A stretch of DNA of 64,000 bases from Pseudomonas sp. GL-B-19 (GTDB lineage: Bacteria; Pseudomonadota; Gammaproteobacteria; Pseudomonadales; Pseudomonadaceae), in contig NZ_JAHBDK010000017.1 of assembly GCF_019956415.1 (NCBI RefSeq), positions 1-64,000 of the forward strand. Reading direction: 5' to 3'. The translations under genes were made by a program, and so were the position numbers. The notes beneath the pieces were generated by a model, which did not search any database, had not been told where the DNA came from, and was given only the letters and a program-made list of their open reading frames with translations. Positions 37,507 to 46,878 of this stretch are shown here, piece by piece (within the stretch, counting starts at the first letter, position 1; the number at the start of each line of letters is the position of its first letter).

Positions 37507-38106
37507 ATGAAAATTCTATTGATAGGCGCAGGCGGCACCATCGGTTCGGCGGTCGACAAGGAGCTGTCCCAGCGTCACGACATCATCCGCATCGGCCGCA
37601 ACAGTGGCGACTTTCAGGTGGATATCAGCGACAGCGCCTCGATCCGCAAGCTGTTCGAACAGACCGGCAAGTTCGATGCGCTGATCTGCGCGGCGGGTAA
37701 CGTGACTTTCGCGCCACTGGATGAAATGACCGAAGCCAGCTTCGCGCTGGGTCTGAAAGATAAGCTGATGGGCCAGGTCAACTTGCTGCTGATCGGCCGC
37801 GAGTTCGCCAACGACGGCGCCTCGTTCACCTTCACCACGGGCGTGCTCAGCCATGACCCGATTCGCAGTGGCGCCTCGGCAGCGCTGGTCAATGGTGCAC
37901 TGGACAGTTTCGTGCGCGCCGCCGCCATCGAACTGCCTCGCGGCCTGCGCGTGAACTCGATCAGCCCGAATGTGCTGGTGGAAGCCATGGGCAAATACGC
38001 GCCTTACTTCCGTGGTTTCAAACCGGTTCTGGCAGCCGATGTGGCATTGGCCTACGCCAAAAGTGTTGAAGGCTTGCAAACCGGTCAGACCTTTCACGTC
38101 GGCTGA
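37507..38106 (+). CDS. short-chain dehydrogenase-like protein, Lin1944 type
   Basis: 199 residues. Glycine-rich cofactor loop LLIGAGGTIGSAVDKEL at the start and NSISPNVLVEAM near the end are SDR features. The classical catalytic Tyr-x3-Lys is missing: the helix reads GASAALVNGALDSF. This agrees with the atypical Lin1944-like SDR group. It may bind NAD(P) and reduce by another route or act as a sensor. The LysR gene is divergent. Confidence 0.82.
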   Translation: MKILLIGAGGTIGSAVDKELSQRHDIIRIGRNSGDFQVDISDSASIRKLFEQTGKFDALICAAGNVTFAPLDEMTEASFALGLKDKLMGQVNLLLIGREFANDGASFTFTTGVLSHDPIRSGASAALVNGALDSFVRAAAIELPRGLRVNSISPNVLVEAMGKYAPYFRGFKPVLAADVALAYAKSVEGLQTGQTFHVG

Positions 38107-38127
38107 CCGCCCTTTCTGGCAGGCGTG

Positions 38128-39228
38128 TTACTGGCGAGCGATCACGCCGCTCGCCAGGCGCTCGCGCCCGAACTGCCGCAGCCACTGCTGCATCGGCCGT
38201 TCGAACCAGCGATGGCAAATCAGGCTGACACCGATCAACACAACAAAGAACAGCAGCAACGTCCACGGCTGATAAAAGACGCTACGCCCCGGGAAGAATT
38301 TATCCGCCAGCAGCGCGGCGAAAATTTGCAGCGGGAAGTGCAGCAAATAGGAGGCGTAGCTGATATCACCCAGCCACGCCAGGTGCCGGGCGAGCGGCTC
38401 CAGCAACTGATGACACGCCGCAATGGCCATGATCGTCAGCGGAAACAACAGCGCAAACTTGATCAACGGCTGATCAGCGCCGAGCAGCCACCAACCCGCC
38501 GCACAACCTATCGTCAAACCCATCCCCACCCAACGTGCCGGCGCCCGTTGCAGCAGCCACGCCACCAGGATATAGCCAACGCCACCGCAGAAAAAACTGA
38601 ACACACCAAGAGTGATTTTGTACTGCGCTGGAAAGACACACGCAGCCACAGTGATCAAAAAAACACTGATCAGCGTTGGAAAAGGCGAATAGCGCCACAG
38701 CAGGAAAAACGCTGCGTAGAGCAGCACCTCAACAGAGATCGACCAGGCCGGGCCATTGAAAGACCAGCCCTGTTCCAATCCCCACGCAGGGGCGAGAAAA
38801 ACGTTCAACACGCCGTGATAGATATCATTGAGCGGATAAACAAAAGCGTTCCCCGTATACCGTGAGTAGACCATCTGTAACAGCGCAACAGCGGCGAAGG
38901 TTGCCAGATGCAATGGATAGATGCGGCTGAAACGCTCGATGAAAAACTGTTTCCCGGTCAGATCCCCTCGCGCCACGGTTTGACCGAACAACCAGAAAAA
39001 GATGAACCCGGACAAGCTGAAGAACAACGCGACCGCATCGCCACCGTGTCGATAAAACAATGCAAACACGCTGTAGAAAGGTTGCTGTTCGGTTTGCAGC
39101 GGACCCGGCAACGCCCCTTGAAAAAAGAAGTGCTGCCAATGCCAGAACACCACCGCCAACGCAGCGATACCGCGCAGCGCATCCAATGCGTACAACCGTT
39201 TGGGGAAAACAGACTGGTGTTGGTTCAT
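38128..39228 (-). CDS. acyltransferase family 3 membrane protein (OafA/YrhL type)
   Basis: 366 residues from ATG 39228. About ten membrane helices; the family mark RLYALDALRGIAALAVVFWHW has the expected Arg and His, followed by FFSLSGFIFFWLF and FFIERFSRIYPLHLA. These enzymes O-acylate surface sugars or lipids with acyl donors from the cytoplasm. No sugar-biosynthesis genes lie nearby, so its acceptor is unknown. Confidence 0.88.
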   Translation of the reverse strand: MNQHQSVFPKRLYALDALRGIAALAVVFWHWQHFFFQGALPGPLQTEQQPFYSVFALFYRHGGDAVALFFSLSGFIFFWLFGQTVARGDLTGKQFFIERFSRIYPLHLATFAAVALLQMVYSRYTGNAFVYPLNDIYHGVLNVFLAPAWGLEQGWSFNGPAWSISVEVLLYAAFFLLWRYSPFPTLISVFLITVAACVFPAQYKITLGVFSFFCGGVGYILVAWLLQRAPARWVGMGLTIGCAAGWWLLGADQPLIKFALLFPLTIMAIAACHQLLEPLARHLAWLGDISYASYLLHFPLQIFAALLADKFFPGRSVFYQPWTLLLFFVVLIGVSLICHRWFERPMQQWLRQFGRERLASGVIARQ

Positions 39229-39362
39229 GCCGAAGTGGGCCCGATCCTGGACAAGTGCGCCACTATGCTGGGACGCACCCGGCAACTCAATCCCTGGCAC
39301 ACAAGCCTTGTGATCGCAGGCTTGCCTGAGTAACGTGGCAGCACTTGTCTGGAGAGCCAAAG

Positions 39363-40016
39363 ATGCGTGTTGCCCGTTCCTTAGTCGTTGTTACCTTGCT
39401 GCCGCTTTTTGCCGCCTGTCAGTTGTTCGATGGCCAGCGTGAAAACGCCTCCCACGTGGGCCAGACCCGCATGCAAGGCCAGTTGACGGCGGTGGACGGC
39501 AAATTGCAGTTCCAGCCGTGCAATGAAACACGCAGCTTTGTGGTCAACGACACCGGCAACACCAGCGTGCTGCAACAGGCCGCGTCACTGGCCGATACCA
39601 AGGGCAAGTTGTTCGCCGACGTGCGCGGGCGCATCGTCGACAGCCGTCTCGATCTTGAGCAGCTGTACCGCGTCGAGCGCTCGGGCACGGCATGCGACGA
39701 TCCCAATTTCAAACTGCAGACTCTGCGCGCGGCCGGTCACTCGCCTGAGTGGAACGTCAAGGTCACCGGCAAAGGCATGGTGATTGATCGCGCCGGTCAA
39801 CCGCCTCTGGCCCTGCCTTACGTGGAAGAGCAACTGGGCGATGGCCGTTTCAACCTCGGCACCGAAGCCAATAACCAGCACATCGAACTGTGGGTCACGC
39901 CGCAACGTTGCGTCGACAGCACCACCGGCAGCGTCCAGCACATGAGCGCCGAACTGCGCATCAATGGCCAGGTACAACGCGGTTGCGGGTATTTCGGCGG
40001 TTCGCGTGACGACTGA
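39363..40016 (+). CDS. putative outer-membrane-type lipoprotein
   Basis: 217 residues from ATG 39363. Lipobox LFAAC with Cys near residue 19. The rest is beta-rich with two similar halves, one around QGQLTAVDGKLQFQPCNETRSF and the other around WNVKVTGKGMVIDRAGQ to the end; this resembles the COG3650-like lipoproteins that follow META/HslJ-type folds. Cysteines occur at 58, 112, 187 and near the C-terminus. Function unknown. It stands alone before the FAD protein gene. Confidence 0.7.
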   Translation: MRVARSLVVVTLLPLFAACQLFDGQRENASHVGQTRMQGQLTAVDGKLQFQPCNETRSFVVNDTGNTSVLQQAASLADTKGKLFADVRGRIVDSRLDLEQLYRVERSGTACDDPNFKLQTLRAAGHSPEWNVKVTGKGMVIDRAGQPPLALPYVEEQLGDGRFNLGTEANNQHIELWVTPQRCVDSTTGSVQHMSAELRINGQVQRGCGYFGGSRDD

Positions 40017-40111
40017 TCGTTTAAGCCTCACGGGAATCCTCCTTTGGGGCTTATAATCGCCGGTTTCAAACGCCTTGGCGCAGTTGTGCGCCCCGCGAAC
40101 CGGGTCCTGCC

Positions 40112-41725
40112 ATGTTACGAATCACTGAACTCAAGTTGCCGATCGACCATCCCGAAGAAGACCTGCGCCCTGCCATCGTGCAGCGCCTGGGCATCGCCAG
40201 CGATGACCTGCTCGATTTCACCTTGTTCAAGCGCAGCTACGATGCGCGCAAAAAGTCCTCCGAACTGTGCTTCATCTACACCATCGACCTCACCGCCAAG
40301 GACGAGGTCGCGTTGCTGCACACATTCGCCGATGACCGTAACGTCAACGTGGCGCCGGATGTCAGCTACAAAGTGGTCGGCCACGCGCCGGCCGATCTGC
40401 AGCAACGTCCTGTGGTTGTGGGTTTCGGGCCGTGCGGGATTTTCGCCGGATTGCTGCTCGCGCAAATGGGCTTCAAGCCCATCATCCTCGAGCGCGGCAC
40501 CGAAGTGCGCCAGCGCACCAAGGACACCTGGGGCCTGTGGCGCAAAAGCGTGCTCAACCCCGAATCCAACGTGCAGTTCGGGGAAGGCGGCGCGGGGACA
40601 TTCTCCGACGGCAAGCTCTACAGCCAGATCAAGGACCCGAAATTCATCGGCCGCAAAGTCCTGCACGAGTTCGTCAAAGCCGGTGCCCCGGATGAAATCC
40701 TCTATGTCAGCAAGCCCCACATCGGTACGTTCCGTCTGACCGGTGTGGTGGAAAACATGCGTGAACAGATTCGCGCCTTGGGTGGCGAAGTACGCTTCCA
40801 GCAACGCGTCACCGATGTGCTGATCGAGGACGGCCAACTGGTTGGCGTAGAACTCAATGGCGGCGAGCAGATCCATTCTAAACATGTGATTCTGGCCCTC
40901 GGCCACAGCGCCCGGGACACCTTCCGCATGCTCCACGGTCGTGGCGTTTTCATGGAAGCCAAGCCGTTTTCCGTGGGTTTCCGCATTGAACACCCGCAGT
41001 CGCTGATCGACCGCGCGCGGTTGGGCAAGTACGCCGGCCACCCGAAACTCGGGGCTGCCGACTACAAACTGGTGCACCACGCCAAGAACGGTCGTTCGGT
41101 CTACAGCTTCTGCATGTGCCCGGGTGGCACCGTGGTCGCGGCGACGTCAGAGCCGAACCGCGTGGTCACCAACGGCATGAGCCAGTACTCGCGTAACGAG
41201 CGCAACGCCAACTCCGGGATCGTCGTCGGCATCACCCCGGAAGTCGATTACCCGGGCGGCCCGCTGGCCGGTATCGAATTGCAGGAACGCCTGGAATCCC
41301 ATGCCTTTGTGCTGGGCGGCAGCAACTACGAAGCACCGGCGCAACTGGTCGGCGACTTCATTGCCGGCAAGCCGTCGACTGAACTGGGCAGCGTTGAACC
41401 GTCCTACAAACCAGGCGTTGCATTGGGTGATCTGGCGTTGGCCTTGCCGGCGTTCGCCATCGAAGCGATTCGTGAAGCGTTGCCAGCGTTCGAGAAGCAG
41501 ATTCGCGGTTACTCGCTGCATGACGCCGTGTTGACCGGGATCGAGACACGCACCTCGTCACCGCTGCGCATTACCCGTAACGAGTCGATGCAGAGCCTGA
41601 ACGTGAAGGGCTTGTTCCCGGCGGGTGAAGGCGCGGGTTATGCGGGCGGGATTTTGTCGGCGGGTGTGGATGGTATTCGGATTGCCGAAGCCGTGGCCCG
41701 CGACATCCTGGGCCTGGAAGCCTGA
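40112..41725 (+). CDS. FAD-dependent dehydrogenase (COG2509 type)
   Basis: 537 residues. An N-terminal domain of about 90 residues, then the FAD motif PVVVGFGPCGIFAGLLLAQMG and ILERGTEV, FGEGGAGTFSDGKLYSQ, and the second cofactor segment KGLFPAGEGAGYAGGILSAGVDG near the end. It belongs to the uncharacterised COG2509 flavoprotein family. The substrate is unknown. A REP pair separates it from the convergent PLP enzyme. Confidence 0.88.
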   Translation: MLRITELKLPIDHPEEDLRPAIVQRLGIASDDLLDFTLFKRSYDARKKSSELCFIYTIDLTAKDEVALLHTFADDRNVNVAPDVSYKVVGHAPADLQQRPVVVGFGPCGIFAGLLLAQMGFKPIILERGTEVRQRTKDTWGLWRKSVLNPESNVQFGEGGAGTFSDGKLYSQIKDPKFIGRKVLHEFVKAGAPDEILYVSKPHIGTFRLTGVVENMREQIRALGGEVRFQQRVTDVLIEDGQLVGVELNGGEQIHSKHVILALGHSARDTFRMLHGRGVFMEAKPFSVGFRIEHPQSLIDRARLGKYAGHPKLGAADYKLVHHAKNGRSVYSFCMCPGGTVVAATSEPNRVVTNGMSQYSRNERNANSGIVVGITPEVDYPGGPLAGIELQERLESHAFVLGGSNYEAPAQLVGDFIAGKPSTELGSVEPSYKPGVALGDLALALPAFAIEAIREALPAFEKQIRGYSLHDAVLTGIETRTSSPLRITRNESMQSLNVKGLFPAGEGAGYAGGILSAGVDGIRIAEAVARDILGLEA

Positions 41726-41732
41726 CCGAGAT

Positions 41733-41827
41733 CCTGTAGGAGCGAGGCTTGCCCGCGAAGAAATTGACGCGGTCTTTCTGAAAGACCGCATTATCGTTCT
41801 TCGCGGGCAAGCCTCGCTCCTACGGGG
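41733..41827. repeat. REP pair, type C
   Basis: Arms 41733-41760 and 41799-41827 use the variant GGAGCGAGGCTTGCCCGCGA, unlike most pairs here. The centre also holds GCGGTCTTTC/GAAAGACCGC, so the whole 95 bases can fold as one long hairpin. Confidence 0.9.
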
Positions 41828-41841
41828 GGCGAAGTTTGGTA

Positions 41842-42936
41842 TTAGATATTAGCGCGCAGCACGCTGGCCGGAAGCGCCTCACCGCGCTCGACACTCGCCG
41901 CCACGGCATCCATCAGACCACTCAACTCATACCCCTGGTCCTTGAGCCAATCCTGATCGTAATAGGTGGCGGCATAACGTTCGCCGCCATCACACAGAAT
42001 CGCCACGATAGACCCCGACTCCCCCGCCGCCGCCATCTGCTGAGCCGCCATCAAGGCGCCGATCAGGTTGGTCCCGCTCGATCCGCCAACCCGTCGCCCC
42101 AGACGCTGTGCCAAGTAGTGCATGGCCGCCAGGGACAACGCGTCCGGCACTTTGACCATGGCATCAATCACCTTGGGCAGGAACGACGCTTCCACCCGTG
42201 GCCGACCGATGCCTTCAATCCGCGATCCATAGTCCAGGCGCAGGCTGGCATCGCCGGTCTGGTAGTAATCGAAAAACACCGAACGTTCGGCATCGGCGCA
42301 CAGCACACGGGTGCGATGCTGGCGATAACGCACGTAACGGCCCAGCGTTGCGGTGGTGCCGCCAGTACCAGGGCTGGAGATCAACCAGCTCGGCTCCGGG
42401 TGCTGCTCGAAACGCATTTGATGGAAGATCGATTCGGCGATGTTGTTGTTCGCCCGCCAGTCCGTGGCGCGTTCGGCGTAGGTGAACTGGTCGATGAAAT
42501 GACCATCATGCTCGCGCGCCAGCCGTTCGGACTCGGCGTAGATCTGGGTCGGATCATCGACCAGATGGCTCTTGCCGCCATAGAACGCAATTTGCGCGAT
42601 CTTCTCTTTGGAGGTGGTCGCCGGCATCACCGCAATGAACGGCAAACCCAGCAAGCTGGCGAAATAAGCTTCGGAAATCGCCGTCGAACCGCTGGACGCC
42701 TCGATCACTGGCGCACCGGGTTTCAACCAGCCATTACACAAGGCGTAGAGGAACAAGGAGCGCGCAAGGCGGTGCTTCAGGCTGCCGGTGGGGTGACTGG
42801 ATTCATCCTTGAAGTACAACTCGATGCCCGGAAAACCCGGCAGCGGCAAGGGGATCAGGTGGGTATCGGCGCTGCGCTGGAAGTCCGCTTCGATGATCCG
42901 GATGGCTTCGCGGGCCCACTGTCGGTTGTCGCTCAT
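41842..42936 (-). CDS. PLP-dependent cysteine synthase-family enzyme, Cds1-like cysteine desulfhydrase
   Basis: 364 residues. Beta-family fold II PLP enzyme: Schiff-base Lys54 in HPTGSLKHRLARS, the EASSGSTAISEAYFA loop and the phosphate-binding SSPGTGGTTATLG. It is longer than CysK/CysM and matches the Cds1 group, which degrades cysteine to sulfide, pyruvate and ammonia. An exact reaction is not proven. Monocistronic. Confidence 0.8.
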   Translation of the reverse strand: MSDNRQWAREAIRIIEADFQRSADTHLIPLPLPGFPGIELYFKDESSHPTGSLKHRLARSLFLYALCNGWLKPGAPVIEASSGSTAISEAYFASLLGLPFIAVMPATTSKEKIAQIAFYGGKSHLVDDPTQIYAESERLAREHDGHFIDQFTYAERATDWRANNNIAESIFHQMRFEQHPEPSWLISSPGTGGTTATLGRYVRYRQHRTRVLCADAERSVFFDYYQTGDASLRLDYGSRIEGIGRPRVEASFLPKVIDAMVKVPDALSLAAMHYLAQRLGRRVGGSSGTNLIGALMAAQQMAAAGESGSIVAILCDGGERYAATYYDQDWLKDQGYELSGLMDAVAASVERGEALPASVLRANI

Positions 42937-43074
42937 GATGGTTTTCTCGTTGAGTCGGCCTTAATTGCAAGGCTCAGGTATCAAGCTTAGGAAAAAACCT
43001 ACAGCACGCACAGGTACAGCTGACGCTCAATACGGCCGGCAACTGCTAGGCTCAAACCCGGCCCCGTCCTTCAC

Positions 43075-43122
43075 GTTGTTACGGTATATAACAAAAAAGA
43101 ATATAACTTTTGTTTTAACAAC
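43075..43122. promoter_or_regulatory. AT-rich inverted repeat upstream of nhaA
   Basis: GTTGTTA (43075-43081) and TAACAAC (43116-43122) frame a very AT-rich stretch with further pairing (AACAAAA/TTTTGTT). It lies 54 bases before the start and may contain the promoter or an operator. Identity unknown. Confidence 0.4.
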
Positions 43123-43175
43123 TAACGGTACGGGTTAGGGTGTGCCACCTTTTGAATTATCGATGGAGAGCGACC

Positions 43176-44363
43176 TTGCCTCTGCGTAGCACTTTCACGC
43201 GTTTCTTTCAGTTGGAAGCTGCCAGCGGTCTGTTATTGATCGCCGCTGCAGCCCTGGCTTTAATCATCAACAACTCTTCCCTGTCGTGGCTCTATAGCGG
43301 GCTGCTGGACACCCCTGTCGTCGCTCAGATCGGCGCGCTGAAAATCGCCAAGCCGTTGCTGCTGTGGATCAACGACGGCCTGATGGCGATGTTCTTCCTG
43401 CTGATCGGCCTGGAAGTGAAGCGCGAAGTCCTCGACGGCCAATTGTCGAAACCCTCGCAAATCGTCCTGCCCGGCGCCGCGGCGATTGGCGGCATGGTCG
43501 TGCCGGCGCTGGTCTACTGGTTTTTGAACCGAGACGACCCGGCAGCCCTGGGTGGCTGGGCCATCCCGATGGCCACCGACATTGCCTTTGCCCTCGGCGT
43601 ACTCGCCTTGCTGGGCAAACGGGTGCCGGTGTCGCTGAAGCTGTTTCTGATGACTTTGGCGATCATTGACGACCTGGGTGCGATCATCGTCATCGCCGTC
43701 TTCTATTCCGGGACGTTGTCGACGCTGTCGCTGGCACTGGCGGCCGCCTGCATCATCGCGCTGATTGCCATGAACCGGCTCGGCGTGGTGAAGCTCGGGC
43801 CGTACATGATCATTGGCTTGATCCTCTGGGTGTGTGTGCTCAAGAGCGGCGTCCACGCGACCCTCGCCGGTGTGACGTTGGCCTTCTGCATACCGCTGCG
43901 CACCAAAAACGCCGAGACCTCGCCACTGCTGACCCTTGAACACGCCCTTCATCCGTGGGTGGCTTACGGCATCCTGCCGCTGTTCGCCTTCGCCAACGCC
44001 GGTCTGTCCCTGAGCGGTGTCACCGTTGAAAGCTTCACCCATCACGTACCGATGGGCATTGCGACTGGCCTGTTGCTGGGTAAAACCGTTGGCGTGTTCG
44101 GCCTGACCTGGCTGGCCGTGAAAATCGGCATCGCCGCCCTGCCCCAAGGCGCCAACTGGGGCCATGTGCTGGGTGTATCGATCCTCTGCGGGATTGGCTT
44201 CACCATGAGCCTGTTTGTCGGCTCCCTGGCTTTCGAGCCAGGTGTCAGCGACTACGCCGGAATGGACCGGATGGGGATCTTGACCGGTTCGATTATCGCG
44301 GCGCTGCTCGGTTACGCAGTGACGGCAATGGCCAGTCGCAAAGGCGCCGTGCTGAAATCCTGA
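43176..44363 (+). CDS. nhaA: Na+/H+ antiporter NhaA
   Basis: 395 residues from TTG 43176, with GGAGAG upstream; the start [17 protein letters not shown] is where NhaA proteins usually begin. Eleven or twelve membrane segments. [21 protein letters not shown], the Asp of [10 protein letters not shown] and the paired Asp of [12 protein letters not shown] (ion-binding residues in E. coli NhaA) are all present. It extrudes sodium in exchange for protons for pH and salt homeostasis. Confidence 0.94.
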   Translation: MPLRSTFTRFFQLEAASGLLLIAAAALALIINNSSLSWLYSGLLDTPVVAQIGALKIAKPLLLWINDGLMAMFFLLIGLEVKREVLDGQLSKPSQIVLPGAAAIGGMVVPALVYWFLNRDDPAALGGWAIPMATDIAFALGVLALLGKRVPVSLKLFLMTLAIIDDLGAIIVIAVFYSGTLSTLSLALAAACIIALIAMNRLGVVKLGPYMIIGLILWVCVLKSGVHATLAGVTLAFCIPLRTKNAETSPLLTLEHALHPWVAYGILPLFAFANAGLSLSGVTVESFTHHVPMGIATGLLLGKTVGVFGLTWLAVKIGIAALPQGANWGHVLGVSILCGIGFTMSLFVGSLAFEPGVSDYAGMDRMGILTGSIIAALLGYAVTAMASRKGAVLKS

Positions 44364-44420
44364 GCGATAGAGAAGTCTCTTAGCAGCATTCAGGATTCGT
44401 CCTACAGCCACGATTAACCT

Positions 44421-44471
44421 CGTTCGTGAACGTCGCATAGCTCCTCTTCGGGAGCTGTCGACGGACGAACG
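44421..44471 (+). promoter_or_regulatory. three-tier hairpin in the pyocin leader
   Basis: Nested stems CGTTCGT/ACGAACG (44421-44427, 44465-44471), CGTCG/CGACG (44431-44435, 44459-44463) and AGCTCC/GGAGCT (44439-44444, 44451-44456) form a 51-base hairpin ending just before the ribosome site AAGGAAG. There is no T-run, so it is not a normal terminator. Confidence 0.6.
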
Positions 44472-44483
44472 CAAGGAAGATCA

Positions 44484-45655
44484 GTGGCTGGCAACAAGGA
44501 CGTTCCTCGGGTTAAAAACCCACCCTCCGGTGACGGTCATCACGTCACCCACCGCTTCATGACCGCTACCGAACTGGCCGAGCGCGAGGCGCGACAACGC
44601 GCTTACGACGCCATGCTCGCCCGGCAGCAGGCTTTTGAAGATCGTCTTCAGGTCTCGGCGAAAAAGGCCGAAATCGCTCGCGCGGGATGCGTCTTCGCCA
44701 AGTCCTGCAAACTTCCCGACGCCATCATTGATTACTCGAATCCTTCAGGCGTCGTTCCGACTGACAGTCTCAAGCACTATGGCGAAATCGCCTGGCTCGG
44801 TGCTCGCAAAGCAGATGACGCCGGGCTGCTGAATCTTGAAACCATAAGTGGCAGTACCGTCTCGCTCGGTATTGGCCGGCTTGCGCTTAGTGCCCCGACG
44901 CTCGCTGCTCCGGCCTTGTCGCTTGGCGCTGCGGGAGCTGCTGCGCTGGCCGGTGTCGTCGCCTTGTTCTGGACGCCGAGTCTCGCCGACAGCGCGCTCT
45001 ATACCGAAGACCAATTGCGCGCCCTCAAGCAGGCCAGAACGCGCGTTCGTTTGCAGGTCGAGCAACAGGCGGATGGCAGTCTCAAGGGCTACGGCTTTTA
45101 CACCGGCAAGAATCGCGATTGGGAAATGGTGGATGTCGTGCAGTTCACACTGCGCGGCAGTCAGCAGGTGGCGGATCTGGGAGAGGGTGTTGAACTGATC
45201 TGGACACCGGCGGTGGATGGCTCGGACATCCTCGGCATTCCAGCACTGGAGGCGGCACCGCAAGCGCCGCATATCTGGGTGTATCCGCCGATGCCGGCGG
45301 CGGACAGCATTATCGTGAACCCGGTGTATCCGCCTGAGTACAAGGATTTCATTCTTGTGTTTCCGGCGGACTCTGGGGTGAAGCCTTTATACGTGGTAGT
45401 GGCGAGGCCTATCAGTGGTGACCACAGTTATCATCCTCCGCCAAAGACTCTACCGGCATTCCCTGATGCGATCCTGTTCAGACAAAAGGAAATCGAAAAC
45501 GCTGGGAAAGTAAGAAGCGCATTTATGAGTGGGATTACCAACATGGAGCTGTCGAAGTGTACAACTGGGCGGGCGATCATTTAGGGAAATTTGATGCAAA
45601 AACTGGCGAACAGACCGGAAAAGCAAAACCAGAAAGACGGACATCTACAAAGTAA
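44484..45655 (+). pseudogene. S-type pyocin with colicin E3-type rRNase domain, frameshifted
   Basis: GTG start 44484 behind AAGGAAG. The open frame runs to 45584 (366 residues), but residues after about 330 are not the true end. Residues 1-130 are a helical charged segment, 130-330 the pyocin S translocation domain (YTGKNRDWEMVDVVQFTLRG, VVARPISGDHSYHPPPKTLP). Near 45472 one base is missing; the other frame gives KGNRKRWESKKRIYEWD and 40 more residues to TAA 45653. That 60-residue piece is a colicin E3-like 16S rRNase and keeps the catalytic Asp, His, Glu and Arg. A repaired protein would have about 390 residues. Sequencing error cannot be excluded. A probable immunity gene follows 15 bases on. 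Confidence 0.88.
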
Positions 45656-45670
45656 TAATGAGGGAAAAGA

Positions 45671-45919
45671 ATGATATTTATCTCAATCACCGGATTTTAC
45701 CCGGAGCCGAATCCCGATAATTCATTGCAATATGAAAAGGATGTGCCACAAGCCTTGGAGACGGCAGTGTTAAAAGTCATGGGCTGGTCAACCTTGTGGG
45801 ATGTACCTATGGGTGAGCACACACTCTCTCCCGACCAAGCCAGTGTGATTATGGACTTGGTCGGCGACCCCATCAGAGAAGATCTGATGTACTACATGGG
45901 ACTCTGTAGCAACGACTAA
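45671..45919 (+). CDS. probable immunity protein of the E3-type pyocin
   Basis: 82 residues, acidic, from ATG 45671 with GAGGG upstream. It starts MIFISITGFYPEPNPDNSLQ and contains VLKVMGWSTLWDVPMGEHTL. It does not look like ImmE3 of colicin E3, but resembles, as I recall them, immunity proteins of Pseudomonas E3-type pyocins such as S6. Size, charge and the position right after the toxin support the role; sequence identity is not proven. It remains intact although the toxin frame is broken. Confidence 0.72.
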   Translation: MIFISITGFYPEPNPDNSLQYEKDVPQALETAVLKVMGWSTLWDVPMGEHTLSPDQASVIMDLVGDPIREDLMYYMGLCSND

Positions 45920-45954
45920 GATATTGAATCTGACATAGCTGACGACACCAGACA

Positions 45955-45990
45955 CAAAAAACCCCGACCAGTCACCTGATCAGGGTTTTC
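45955..45990. terminator. shared terminator between the immunity gene and slyB
   Basis: On the minus strand AACCCTGATCAG pairs with CTGGTCGGGGTT followed by T; the plus side ends in GGTTTTCC. It probably ends slyB and perhaps also the convergent immunity transcript. Confidence 0.7.
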
Positions 45991-46006
45991 CTTTACCCAT
46001 TCCCGC

Positions 46007-46471
46007 TTAGTGCGAAACGCGGCTAGTCCCATCAACAGTAGCAATCCGCACCCGCTCGCCAACGCGGAATACTTCATTCTCCTGAACCTGCTGAACATAG
46101 GCGCGCATGCTGCCGTCGTCTTCGCGAACGGTGATTTCTACGCCTTGGGTGCGGGTCAGGCCTTCTTCGGCCGCAGAGCCCACCAGGCCGCCGGCGACTG
46201 CGCCGATGACAGCCGCGACAATGCTGCCTTTGCCGCCACCAATGGAACTACCGCCTACACCACCCACGACTGCGCCAGCGGCGCTGCCGATTGGGGTTTT
46301 GGTGCCTTCGATTTTCACCGGGCGCAGCGCTTCGATGGTGCCCATGCGAATCGTTTGTACACGACGCGCTTCATCACGGGAGTAGGAGTCACCGGTCAGG
46401 CTCGATTGGCAGCCAGTGAGCAACATCGCCATCGTGGAAAAGGAAGCAACCAACAAAACAGACTTACGCAT
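46007..46471 (-). CDS. slyB: SlyB-type glycine-zipper outer membrane lipoprotein
   Basis: 154 residues. Lipobox LLTGC (Cys near residue 21), then VEGTKTPIGSAAGAVVGG-type glycine zipper repeated through GAVAGGLVGSAAEEG, and a C-terminal beta domain ITVREDDGSMRAYVQ. This is the layout of SlyB/PcP lipoproteins, which in enterics are PhoP-regulated and protect the outer membrane. It is monocistronic. Confidence 0.88.
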   Translation of the reverse strand: MRKSVLLVASFSTMAMLLTGCQSSLTGDSYSRDEARRVQTIRMGTIEALRPVKIEGTKTPIGSAAGAVVGGVGGSSIGGGKGSIVAAVIGAVAGGLVGSAAEEGLTRTQGVEITVREDDGSMRAYVQQVQENEVFRVGERVRIATVDGTSRVSH

Positions 46472-46636
46472 AGCATCAACTCCAAAGGACAGGTGTTCAT
46501 TAAACCCCGCAGCTTGACGTGTGTCACGGCATCGCCCGGATAAAAGTGGTTTGATTCAGGACCGGTACAGGCGTCCCGAAAACTCACCAACCGGTTAGCG
46601 GCAATTTCCGCAATCCACGCCGCCCCAAGGATTTTC

Positions 46637-46873
46637 ATGGACTACTTCATCATTGTCGTCACGACTGTCGCGGGTCTGTACTTCCACGGGTGGCTGTACC
46701 TGCGGATAAAACGCTGGATGGATCGCGACCTGGCGTTGGCCCTGGCTGGGGAAGACGAGCAGAAGAAAGCGTTCATGCTCCAGCAACTGGCAAACGCTCA
46801 AGCACAGAAAATCAAGCGTCGGGACCTGCAGCAGTGGCTTGACGCCGCTGCTGCACGGTATCCCGAACGGTAG
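46637..46873 (+). CDS. small membrane-anchored hypothetical protein
   Basis: 78 residues. One N-terminal helix (YFIIVVTTVAGLYFHGWLYL), then a basic and coiled-coil-like cytoplasmic part with QQLANAQAQKIKRRDLQQWL. No domain recognised; homologues are common in Pseudomonas. It converges with pdxH, five bases from its stop. Confidence 0.7.
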   Translation: MDYFIIVVTTVAGLYFHGWLYLRIKRWMDRDLALALAGEDEQKKAFMLQQLANAQAQKIKRRDLQQWLDAAAARYPER

Positions 46874-46878
46874 ACTGC

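Noticed and set aside
44421..44471. Pyocin leader hairpin as an integron attC site
   Set aside because: The required RYYYAAC and GTTRRRY core sites are not present and there is no integrase.
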